A DNA stretch of 64,000 nucleotides from G963674685 sp964591275 (GTDB taxonomy: Bacteria; Lernaellota; Lernaellaia; JACKCT01), in contig CAZQAE010000006.1 of the NCBI GenBank assembly GCA_964591275.1, forward strand, positions 46,023-110,022, in the 5' to 3' direction. Positions 23,801 to 31,971 of this stretch are shown here, piece by piece. The notes under the pieces were generated by a model. The model made no database searches and was not told the DNA's origin. It saw nothing but the letters and a program-made list of their open reading frames with translations. A program made the translations under genes and the position numbers. Position 1 is the stretch's first letter, and every line of letters starts with the position of its first letter.

Positions 23801-26587
23801 ATGATAAAAAAAACCATTTTTGCGCTGACGCTCATCCTCACGGCATCGGCTGTGAATCTTCATGCGGCGCAATTCGACAGCCCATTGGAAGACCTGTTAT
23901 TTGAAAGCGCTGAAGACGAAATTATCAACGTTTACATCGTCATGGCGGATCATCTCGATCTTGACGCCCTTGTTCGCGACGTTGACAAAGATCGTGCAAC
24001 CCTGGCGCAAAGGCATTTTCGCATTATCACCGAAGCCCGTTTTCACGCGGCAGCCTCGCAGGACCCTCTTTTAAATTCCCTGGGCAGCGCCGCGAGCGCC
24101 GCGCGGGGAGTACGCGCTTTTCGTCCATTTTGGATCGCCAATGCCGTAGCGCTTTCCGCGACGGCGGAATTTGTCGAGAGCCTGCGCGCGCGCGATGATA
24201 TCGAAAAGATCTTTGTGGACCCACCGCTTGAGCTAATCGCACCTGTCCGCGTAACGGCGCCTCTTTCGGACGGGGCCGCCGCAGGCGTGTCTTCGGGCGT
24301 CGCCGCGACACGCGCGCCCGAGCTATGGGAAATGGGCTTTGACGGCGCAGGCGCGCTGGCCTGCGATCAGGACACCGGCGCGCAGGGCGATCATCCGGCC
24401 TTCGCCGACAGGTGGCGCGGTCTGGACCCGGGCGTGGATCCCGCAGCGGCGTGGTTCGACCCGGTCGCCGGGGAATTGTTCCCGACCGATTCGGGATCCC
24501 ACGGAACGCATACGCTGGGAACCATGATCGGCGACGACGGCGACGGACGCCGGATCGGCATGGCGCCGGGGGCGAAATGGATCGGCGCCAAGACCATCGA
24601 CGTTCCCGGAGGCAACATTTTTTCGGATGCGGTCGCCGCGTTTGAATGGGCCGCCGACCCGGACGGGAATCCGGCTACAATGGTCGACGTGCCCGACGTG
24701 ATCAACAACTCCTGGGGAATTCACGGCGGCAATTGCGGCGAAAGCTTCTGGGATTCCATCGACGTGGCCGAAGCCGCAGGCGTCGTCGTCATTTTCGCCG
24801 CCGGCAACGAAGGCCCGAGCGCCAAATCTCTGCGTTCGCCGCCGGATCGAATTGAAACGCTGTATAACACATTCGCCGTGGGGGCCTTGATGCAAGGGGC
24901 GCTGGAAATCGCCTCTTTTTCCTCGCGCGGTCCCTCCGAATGCGACAATGTTACGATCAAGCCGGAAATCAGCGCTGTCGGCGACAACGTTATCAGTTCC
25001 ATACCGGAAAATGAGTACAGTGGCATGAGCGGAACCTCCATGGCCGCGCCGCACGTTTCCGGCGCCGTCCTTTTGCTTCGCGGAGCCTTTCCGGAGGCAA
25101 CCGCCGACGAAATCAAGATGGCCATGTACGAAAGCGCGGTGGACCTGGGCGATCCCGGCGAGGACAACTCTTTCGGCATGGGAAGCCTGGATGTTGTGGA
25201 GGCTTACTGGCTTTTGCTGACGCTCATGACCGGCGCCGACGGCGTCGTGAAACTCAACCGCGCTGTTTATTCCTGCGATGATCTGATCGAAATCGTCGTC
25301 GTGGATTCGGACATCATTGATTCCACGCAAGTCGGCGTTTACAGCACGACCGAAGCCGGTCCTGAAATCGCCAATCTGGCGCAAGGCGACAGGCCCCGGT
25401 TATTTACAGGCTCAATGGTGACCACCGGCGACGCTCCGGCAACGGACGGCGCGCTGCAACTGTCCGACGGCGACGTGATATACGTATCGTATATTGACGC
25501 GAACGACGGGCAAGGAGGCGTCAACGTTGAAAAAACCATCGAAGCCATTGCGGATTGCGCCCCACCGCAATTTGCCGGCCTGACCGGCCTCACGCCCGGA
25601 GACAACGAGGTCGAGCTGACGTGGGACGCCGCTGTGGACTTGACGACGGTTAGTTATCGCATTTACCGGTCGGACGCATCCGGGACGCAGGACTTCGAAA
25701 GCCCAGTCGGGCAGGCTGATGCCTCGCCCTTTGTCGATCTGAACGCTCCCAACGGCGCCGAGTGGTTCTACGTTGTTCGATCCGTCGATGAATTTGGAAA
25801 TGAAGACGATAATACGGTGGAGCTGTCGGGAACGCCCGAAGGCCCCGACCGTCTTTTCTGGGACAATTTCGAGGACGGCCTCGACATGTGGACCGTGGTC
25901 GACGGCGGAACAAATGCATCGACCTGGACACTGGAAAACCCCACCGGCAGGGCTTCCGATTATTGGATCGGGCAATTCGTCATTGCGGATCACCTTAGCA
26001 CCGGTGAATTTCAACAACTCGACGAACAACTCCTCACACCGGCGCTGGATTGCTCCAGTCATGAGGAAATCAAAATCGCTTTCAACCACGTATTCAAGCA
26101 GGGCATCCTGGAACGAGGCCGCGTGGATTGGTCTTACGATGGCGCGCAGTGGAACCTGATCAAGCTGTTTATGGGCGACAATGAAGGAGCCATGTCTTTC
26201 GATGTCCCGGACGCCGATTTGCACCAGCAGGTTTTCTTTCGTTTCTACTACGTGCGCGCGGCGATCGGCGCGGAGTACTGGGGACTGGACAACGTGGAAG
26301 TCACCGGCGTTCCCTCCACGGCGCCATCCATTACGACGACGACCACGACATTTATTCCGACGACCTCGACCATCCCGAGCGATGACGATGCGGACGACGA
26401 CACTCTCAATGACGATGCGGACGACGACACTCTCAATGACGATGTAGATGACGATGCAAACGATGATGTTGATGATGATGCCAATGACGACACAACAGAT
26501 GATGATTCCGCAGGCGACACAATCCTGAATGACGACATGGCCACGACCGGCGATGACGACGATGATGAAGGAAATTGTTGCGGATGA
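23801..26587 (+). CDS. Secreted subtilisin-like serine protease (S8) with Asp-rich C-terminal tail
   Basis: 928 residues with a signal peptide (about 1-22) and an N-terminal propeptide-like domain. The S8 triad is visible: Asp in CDQDTG (about 191), His in GSHGTHTLG (about 234), Asn in INNSWG, Ser in SGTSMAAPH (about 412), resembling bacillopeptidase F. After it come a region near 470-580, a fibronectin type III domain (about 590-685) and a jelly-roll-like domain (about 690-845). A Thr/Pro linker and an Asp-rich tail end in NCCG. The tail contains two perfect 27-bp tandem copies at 26387-26440. ATG 23801 has AGGAG upstream. Confidence 0.93.
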   Translation: MIKKTIFALTLILTASAVNLHAAQFDSPLEDLLFESAEDEIINVYIVMADHLDLDALVRDVDKDRATLAQRHFRIITEARFHAAASQDPLLNSLGSAASAARGVRAFRPFWIANAVALSATAEFVESLRARDDIEKIFVDPPLELIAPVRVTAPLSDGAAAGVSSGVAATRAPELWEMGFDGAGALACDQDTGAQGDHPAFADRWRGLDPGVDPAAAWFDPVAGELFPTDSGSHGTHTLGTMIGDDGDGRRIGMAPGAKWIGAKTIDVPGGNIFSDAVAAFEWAADPDGNPATMVDVPDVINNSWGIHGGNCGESFWDSIDVAEAAGVVVIFAAGNEGPSAKSLRSPPDRIETLYNTFAVGALMQGALEIASFSSRGPSECDNVTIKPEISAVGDNVISSIPENEYSGMSGTSMAAPHVSGAVLLLRGAFPEATADEIKMAMYESAVDLGDPGEDNSFGMGSLDVVEAYWLLLTLMTGADGVVKLNRAVYSCDDLIEIVVVDSDIIDSTQVGVYSTTEAGPEIANLAQGDRPRLFTGSMVTTGDAPATDGALQLSDGDVIYVSYIDANDGQGGVNVEKTIEAIADCAPPQFAGLTGLTPGDNEVELTWDAAVDLTTVSYRIYRSDASGTQDFESPVGQADASPFVDLNAPNGAEWFYVVRSVDEFGNEDDNTVELSGTPEGPDRLFWDNFEDGLDMWTVVDGGTNASTWTLENPTGRASDYWIGQFVIADHLSTGEFQQLDEQLLTPALDCSSHEEIKIAFNHVFKQGILERGRVDWSYDGAQWNLIKLFMGDNEGAMSFDVPDADLHQQVFFRFYYVRAAIGAEYWGLDNVEVTGVPSTAPSITTTTTTFIPTTSTIPSDDDADDDTLNDDADDDTLNDDVDDDANDDVDDDANDDTTDDDSAGDTILNDDMATTGDDDDDEGNCCG

Positions 26588-26615
26588 TTCACCTATAGCG
26601 CAGGAGCATAAAAGA

Positions 26616-27992
26616 ATGAAAAAAAATCACCATGAGTTTGATGCAGTGGTTGTCGGCGCCGGGTCCTCCGGGACATCTGCCGCATTCCACCTAGCCGGGG
26701 CGGGTTTCAAAACGGCCTTGCTTGAAGCCGGTTCCTTGAAAAACGCCGGCGCCCGCTGGATTAACGCCGTTCCGCCGTGGATGTTCGATCAGGCCGGATT
26801 CGAGCGCCCCGAGCCGCCGGAACTGCACGCCAAAGATTTTCCCATATCAATGCGGGACAGCCTAGGAAATGAGCGGCTGAGGATTCCCATAAATCCCACA
26901 TGGGAATTGGATATGCGCTTGCTGGTCAAGCGCCTCCAGGGGCTAGCCCGCGAGAGCGGCGTAATATTTTTTGAGCACGTTCACGCCGGGAAATTTGTTT
27001 GTGAAAACGAGCGGCCGACGATTCTCAAGGCCACGCGAAAGTCTCCGAAGGGATCGACGACGAAAATGGAGTTTCGGGCAAAGCTCTTTGTTGATGCAAC
27101 CGGTCTGCCGGGCGTGCTTCGCGCCGCCGCACCGTCACTGGCCAATATTTGCCCTCCGGCGTCTGTGAGCGACCTGTGCGCCGCGGCTCAATTTGTTTAT
27201 CGAATCAGCGATCCAGACGGCGCGCAGCGCTATCTGGAAAAGACGGATAGTCCCTCCGGCGCCAGCATCAACTACTTCAGCATAGACGGCGGTTTTTCCA
27301 CCCTGATGGTGAAAACAAATCTCGAAAAGAATGAAATTTCCGTCCTGGGAGGGACAACCGCGGAAAAGGGCCGCAAAACAGGCCGCGTAGTTGTTGAGGA
27401 CTTTGTAAAGGCCAATTCCTGGATCGGCAAATCGCTGTTTGGAGGCCAGGCGCTGATCCCGATACGCAGGCCATATGACCGTTTTGCCGCGCCCGGAATC
27501 GCTCTCGTCGGCGACGCGGCCTGCCAAGTCTTTCCCGCGCACGGCAGCGGCACCGGTTCGGGCATGATCGCTGGAAAAATGCTGGCGGACGCCGCAAAAG
27601 GACAAGATGATCCCGGCAGTCTGGAAGCGACGTGGAATTACCAGGCAAAATTCATGCGGGAAATCGGCGCCGTCCACGCTGCCTATGATGTTTTTCGGAA
27701 AACGACGCAGAAACTCACTTCAGCGGAAATGGATCGCATGGTGTCGGCAAGTCTGCTTCTTCCGGGCGCTTCCCGAAATACTCTGGATCAAAAAATTCCG
27801 AAGCTTGAAATGCGCGACCAACTGCCTCTAATGCGGGCTATCTCCCGTGAGCCCCTGATAGTCGCCCGTTTCATTCCCAGCCTCGCGAAGATGCAGGCCG
27901 TGCATGCCCTGTACAAAAAATATCCTCTTCGTCCCGACGAACGCTTCCTTTGGCTCTGGACAAAGGCTGCGGCGACACTTTTTGGTTCTTAA
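26616..27992 (+). CDS. FAD-dependent oxidoreductase (geranylgeranyl reductase/halogenase-like)
   Basis: 458 residues of the PHBH-fold flavoprotein group. The N-terminal dinucleotide motif is VVVGAGSSGTSAAFHLAGAGFKTALLEAG and the FAD ribityl motif is GIALVGDAACQVFPAHGSGTGSGMIAGKMLADA. A central substrate domain lies between. The group includes geranylgeranyl reductases, flavin halogenases and hydroxylases; the halogenase Lys/WxWxIP signature was not seen. ATG 26616 has AGGAG 9 bases upstream, 28 bp after the protease stop, so co-transcription is possible. Confidence 0.8.
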   Translation: MKKNHHEFDAVVVGAGSSGTSAAFHLAGAGFKTALLEAGSLKNAGARWINAVPPWMFDQAGFERPEPPELHAKDFPISMRDSLGNERLRIPINPTWELDMRLLVKRLQGLARESGVIFFEHVHAGKFVCENERPTILKATRKSPKGSTTKMEFRAKLFVDATGLPGVLRAAAPSLANICPPASVSDLCAAAQFVYRISDPDGAQRYLEKTDSPSGASINYFSIDGGFSTLMVKTNLEKNEISVLGGTTAEKGRKTGRVVVEDFVKANSWIGKSLFGGQALIPIRRPYDRFAAPGIALVGDAACQVFPAHGSGTGSGMIAGKMLADAAKGQDDPGSLEATWNYQAKFMREIGAVHAAYDVFRKTTQKLTSAEMDRMVSASLLLPGASRNTLDQKIPKLEMRDQLPLMRAISREPLIVARFIPSLAKMQAVHALYKKYPLRPDERFLWLWTKAAATLFGS

Positions 27993-28117
27993 CCGGATTT
28001 TCAGTAGGTTCCGCTAACGCGACCGGCAAATCGCCGGCGCGGACCCTTGCTCAATCTCGGCGCAATCGGCACAATAGGCAAAATCCGCGACCACCTAACG
28101 ATGTGGAGTATTTGCCA

Positions 28118-28726
28118 ATGAAAAACAAAAGCCTTGCTATTGTGCTTGTCAGCTTTGCCCTGATTTTTTGCTATGGCCTTTCCGCCGATGCAGCGCCGAA
28201 AGAGCGCCAGGATGATCCCATGAAAGGCCGCATCGGAATCGGCCTGGCGGCGAGCCTCATCAACAGCTCGGCGGGATCAGGTTTTTATATTCAGCCTTCC
28301 GTGACCTATTGGTGGAACAGATATTTTTCCAATACCATCGCCGCGGGGTATGGCTTTTATTCCGCAGAATATATTGACCATCAGCGGGAGAGCCAGACTA
28401 CACGGGTGAGTTTCATGCCCGCCGAGCTTTTGGCGACCTTTTACACAGCCCCTGGCAAACAAATCAATCCGTACTTAGGCCCGGGAATCGGCCTGGATTA
28501 TTCCTGGTACACGCTGGAGGGATATGAAAACAACGGAGATGACAAGGAAGTGTCGATGACGACCTACAGCGGCATCGCGCGTCTTGGCGTCCTGTATCGA
28601 ATGTCTTCGAATGTGGGCCTCATCGCCGGGGGTCGTTACACACAGCCTCTGAACAAAAGCGACGATTTCGAGCACGAAAACGGCGGTACCTTATCGCTGG
28701 AATTGGGCCTGAGCATGTTTTTCTAG
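28118..28726 (+). CDS. Outer-membrane beta-barrel protein (OmpA/OmpX-like porin fold)
   Basis: 202 residues. A signal peptide (about 1-25) is followed by alternating amphipathic strands with aromatic girdles: GFYIQPSVTYWWNRYFSNTIAAGYGFYSAEYI, NPYLGPGIGLDYSWYTL, VGLIAGGRYTQP. It ends in ...LSMFF, the terminal Phe used for BAM recognition. The length suits an eight-stranded barrel. Ligand or role is unknown. A GGAG site lies 10 bases before the ATG. It is followed closely by selB but has no functional link to it. Confidence 0.8.
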   Translation: MKNKSLAIVLVSFALIFCYGLSADAAPKERQDDPMKGRIGIGLAASLINSSAGSGFYIQPSVTYWWNRYFSNTIAAGYGFYSAEYIDHQRESQTTRVSFMPAELLATFYTAPGKQINPYLGPGIGLDYSWYTLEGYENNGDDKEVSMTTYSGIARLGVLYRMSSNVGLIAGGRYTQPLNKSDDFEHENGGTLSLELGLSMFF

Positions 28727-28753
28727 AAGCAAGAAGTTTGAAAAAGGAAAATT

Positions 28754-30676
28754 TTGGCGACCAAACAGTTCATTCTCGGAACAGCCGGCCACATCGATCA
28801 CGGGAAAACGGCCCTGGTCAAACTGCTGACCGGCTCCGACTGCGACCGTCTACCTGAGGAAAAGGCGCGGGGAATCACCATCGAACTCGGTTTTGCGTCC
28901 CTGGATCTTCGCGACAAATCGCATATCGGAATCGTGGATGTGCCGGGGCACGAGCGTTTCGTACGCAACATGGTCGCCGGGGCCTCGGGCATCGACATCA
29001 TCATGCTCGTTATCGCAGCCGACGAAGGCGTCATGCCGCAGACCAGAGAGCACTTCGAGATTTGTCGTATGCTTGGCGTGAAAGTGGGTTTCATCGCGCT
29101 GACGAAATCCGACCTCGTTGACGATGACTGGATCGAGCTTGTCACAAGCGATATTGAAGACTTCGTTCAGGGCAGTTTTCTTGAAGAGGCCCCCATCGTT
29201 GCCGTCTCGGCGAAAACCGGCGCCGGCAAAGATGACATTCTCGAAGCCATCGAAAATTGTTCGCGACAGGTTCAACAAAAGAGCGCCGTCGATATGCTGC
29301 GGCTTCCCGTAGATCGGGTTTTTACGATGAAAGGTTTTGGAACTGTTGTGACCGGGACCTTAAATTCGGGGCGCATCCGGGTTGGAGACGAAATTGAGGC
29401 GCTTCCCGCAAAAAAGCGAACGCGCGTGCGTGGGATACAAGTCCACGATCTGCCGGTGGAAGAATCAACGGCGGGCCTACGAACAGCGGTCAACCTGCAG
29501 AGTCTGGCCAAAGACGAGCTTCACCGCGGAGATGTTTTTGTTGTCCCCGACAGCGTCGAACCGACCTATATGATTGACGCGCGCCTGGAAGTTTTGCGCG
29601 ATGCGGCGCATCCCGTAGAAATGAGAACCCGCGTTCGATTTCACGTTCACACCAGCGAAATACCGGCCCGCGTTTATCCCATGAGCGCCGAGGAAATTGC
29701 CCCGGGAGAAAGGGGCATCATTCAACTGCGCCTGGAGCAGCCGGCGGTCGTTTTGCCTGGAGACCGTTTCGTCCTGCGCAGTTTCTCGATGCTCGTCACC
29801 ATCGGCGGCGGGGTGATTGTCCATCCCAAAGCCGCCAAGCACCGGCGGCCTTACGACGATGTGCTTAAGGATTTGCGTGTTCTGGAAACAGGGGAGCTAA
29901 GTGAGCGAATGCGTGTTCTGTATGCACGCGCAGGGTATGAAGGGTTGTCCTTCGCCTCGCTTCGAGGTCTTCTGGGGGCGTCGGGGAAGGAAATGCAAAG
30001 CGTGTATCAAAAGCTCCTGTCGACGGGCCTGATCATCCGTTTCGATTCCGACGGCGAGCGGTCGATCGGCGTTGAACCTTTCCGGCAGGTACTCAACGCT
30101 GCGCAAAAAGAGCTTGAAGCGCATCACGAATCCTCGCCGGAATCACCGGGTTTAACGCGCGGGGAACTTGCCGCGAAAACGCGATACGGCCTTGGTTTTC
30201 GGCTGGCCGCCAAAGTTATTTCCCAACTGGAAAAGAGCAGGGTCATCGAAGTGGACGGCGATATCGTGCGCATGGCCGGGCACAGGCCGGGTTTCAAAGG
30301 CCAGATGGCGACGATGACGAAGCTCGCGAAAAACGCGCTGAAGGAGGCGAGGTTTTCGCCACCGACAACCAATGAACTGGTCGAAAAGATCGGTGCCCGA
30401 AAAGAGGACTCACAACGAATCCTCGATCATCTTGTGCAAAGCGGCGATGCCGTCAGGATCGGGCCGGCGCTTTATTACGACAGGGAAATGCTCGATGAAT
30501 TGATAGCCATGACCGAAAAGCGCCTCGAAGAAGCCGGAGAATTGGACGCCCAGGCCATGAAAGCTCTGACGGGGCTGTCGCGCAAGTTCGTTATTCCGCT
30601 TATGGAATACTTTGACAGCATCAAGTTGACCCTGCGCGTCGGAGATAAAAGGATTGCGCGAAAGAAATCTCAATGA
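28754..30676 (+). CDS. selB: Selenocysteine-specific elongation factor SelB
   Basis: 640 residues, the usual length. The GTPase domain has GTAGHIDHGKTALVKLLTG, the switch region ARGITIELGFA, DVPGHERFVRNM and the TKSD motif. EF-Tu-like domains II/III follow, then the C-terminal winged-helix repeats (about 370-640) that bind the SECIS hairpin in mRNA. It delivers Sec-tRNA to in-frame UGA codons, so the organism makes selenoproteins. It starts with TTG, with AAAGGA upstream. selA, selC and selD are not in the window. Confidence 0.96.
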   Translation: MATKQFILGTAGHIDHGKTALVKLLTGSDCDRLPEEKARGITIELGFASLDLRDKSHIGIVDVPGHERFVRNMVAGASGIDIIMLVIAADEGVMPQTREHFEICRMLGVKVGFIALTKSDLVDDDWIELVTSDIEDFVQGSFLEEAPIVAVSAKTGAGKDDILEAIENCSRQVQQKSAVDMLRLPVDRVFTMKGFGTVVTGTLNSGRIRVGDEIEALPAKKRTRVRGIQVHDLPVEESTAGLRTAVNLQSLAKDELHRGDVFVVPDSVEPTYMIDARLEVLRDAAHPVEMRTRVRFHVHTSEIPARVYPMSAEEIAPGERGIIQLRLEQPAVVLPGDRFVLRSFSMLVTIGGGVIVHPKAAKHRRPYDDVLKDLRVLETGELSERMRVLYARAGYEGLSFASLRGLLGASGKEMQSVYQKLLSTGLIIRFDSDGERSIGVEPFRQVLNAAQKELEAHHESSPESPGLTRGELAAKTRYGLGFRLAAKVISQLEKSRVIEVDGDIVRMAGHRPGFKGQMATMTKLAKNALKEARFSPPTTNELVEKIGARKEDSQRILDHLVQSGDAVRIGPALYYDREMLDELIAMTEKRLEEAGELDAQAMKALTGLSRKFVIPLMEYFDSIKLTLRVGDKRIARKKSQ

Positions 30677-30990
30677 CTCCGTGCGCCTTGCCGACAATTC
30701 CGTTCTCCTCGCCAGCTATTTATAATTCATGACTTGCGCCCCACGCCTCTCCCCAGACAATTGAATTTTTACCTTTACGCTTGTCCTTTTAAGCGATAAG
30801 TTACCGGGAAAGGCGCTGATTAACTCTCGGAAACTGGTTTTTCCATAACAAAAAGTAAGCCCTGCGTACGAAAAGTATTTGCAATGGTCTAAATCTTGGG
30901 GAATGTCTGCAATAACCTTGAAAAAAGCAGGCACGTTTATTGCTTCCTTTAGGTCGCGGATGAGAGCGCTTAATTTATGGGGGAAAGCCA
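30677..30990. other. Intergenic region before the pilin operon
   Basis: No gene is supported here; a minus-strand frame at 30716-31018 has no family features and overlaps the pilin start. The region carries the sigma-54-type promoter at 30929-30944. Confidence 0.5.
30929..30944 (+). promoter_or_regulatory. Sigma-54-type promoter of the minor pilin operon
   Basis: AGGCACGTTTATTGCT fits the -24/-12 consensus (GGCAC-N5-TTGC), with exactly 10 bases between the invariant GG (30930-30931) and GC (30942-30943). It lies 47 bp before the first pilin ATG. Pilin genes are often under RpoN with the PilR activator; no activator gene is visible here. Confidence 0.65.
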
Positions 30991-31572
30991 ATGCGCTCAG
31001 AAAAAGCAGGATTTTCACTGGTTGAGCTGATTGTGGTCATGGCGCTGATGTCCATGGTTATTGCCGTAATCCCATCTTTTCGATCCTGGAGCGGAACGGT
31101 CCGGGCGAATGCCGTGGTGCGAACCCTCGCATCCGACCTTCGTTGGGCGAGATCGACGGCCGTTGACCGCAACCATGACGTTATTGTGACTTTCAATATA
31201 ACGAGTCATTCCTATTCGGTTTTCGATGATGTGGACCATGACGGACCGGATGTCGGCGATCTGATAAAATCCGTTACCCTGGGGGGAGTCGGCGAAGGCG
31301 CCATGTTCTCCACCACATCCGCTTATGCCGTCGGAGGCGGCGCCATCAGTTCAGCGGTGTCAATGGGAAACACTGCCGACCCGATAGCGGTCACTTTCAA
31401 GGCCAGCGGCCAAGCCATCAATTTCGGCGTGGCCTACATTATTTCGACTCTTGATACGGCGCCTTCGAGGAAAGACCGCAACAGAGCCGTTCAGGTATTA
31501 AAAACCGGACGGGTGGGAGTATTCCGCTGGGACGGATCAACGCCTACCGATCCATGGGTTGAGCACTATTAG
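30991..31572 (+). CDS. Type IV pilus minor pilin, GspH/FimT-like
   Basis: 193 residues. The prepilin leader MRSEKAG is cut before FSLVELIVVMALMSMVI, the N-methylated hydrophobic helix with Glu5. The C-terminal part matches GspH/FimT: NAVVRTLASDLRWARSTAVDRNHDVIVTFN, and near the end NRAVQVLKTGRVGVFRW. It would sit at the pilus tip or prime assembly. It is first of four pilin-like genes in a tight operon (gaps of 11 to 16 bp). Confidence 0.88.
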   Translation: MRSEKAGFSLVELIVVMALMSMVIAVIPSFRSWSGTVRANAVVRTLASDLRWARSTAVDRNHDVIVTFNITSHSYSVFDDVDHDGPDVGDLIKSVTLGGVGEGAMFSTTSAYAVGGGAISSAVSMGNTADPIAVTFKASGQAINFGVAYIISTLDTAPSRKDRNRAVQVLKTGRVGVFRWDGSTPTDPWVEHY

Positions 31573-31585
31573 GGGGCTGCTTAGA

Positions 31586-31960
31586 ATGCACGCAAAGATG
31601 AACAGGAAAGTCGGAGGATTCACGCTGACGGAGGTCGTTGTTTCCATGTTCCTGCTGACGGTGGGAATTCTGGCTGCATCTTCCACGCTGATGGCGGTTT
31701 ACAATGGCCAGCGATATTCGGCCTCTCTCATGATGGCTACGCAGCTTGCCAATAGCCACATGGAATCCATCAAATCCATGTCCTATAGCGAGATCGAAAC
31801 AACGAATGAGAGATTCGGAGAAATCTCAGGCTATGAGACATTCAGCCGCAGCACAACGGTTACGCCCAATGCGGAAGATACCCTCAAAACCGTCGTCGTT
31901 CAGGTCTCGGCTGATGTGGGCCAGGACATTACGCTGGAGACCCTGGTCGCCAGACATTAA
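31586..31960 (+). CDS. Type IV pilus minor pilin, PilV-like
   Basis: 124 residues from ATG 31586, with AGGGGG upstream; an ATG at 31598 is also possible. The prepilin motif GG/FTLTEVVVSMFLLTVGILAASSTLMAV is clear, and the short globular part is that of PilV/GspI types. It lies 13 bp after the GspH-like gene. In related systems these minor pilins form a priming complex with the PilW- and PilX-like proteins encoded next. Confidence 0.85.
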   Translation: MHAKMNRKVGGFTLTEVVVSMFLLTVGILAASSTLMAVYNGQRYSASLMMATQLANSHMESIKSMSYSEIETTNERFGEISGYETFSRSTTVTPNAEDTLKTVVVQVSADVGQDITLETLVARH

Positions 31961-31971
31961 AGGAGGCGTCA

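Noticed and set aside
24323..25384. 353-codon minus-strand frame inside the subtilase
   Set aside because: It is antisense to the catalytic domain with an intact triad; high GC produces long shadow frames.
30716..31018. 100-codon minus-strand frame before the pilin operon
   Set aside because: It covers the sigma-54-type promoter and the pilin start and shows no family features.
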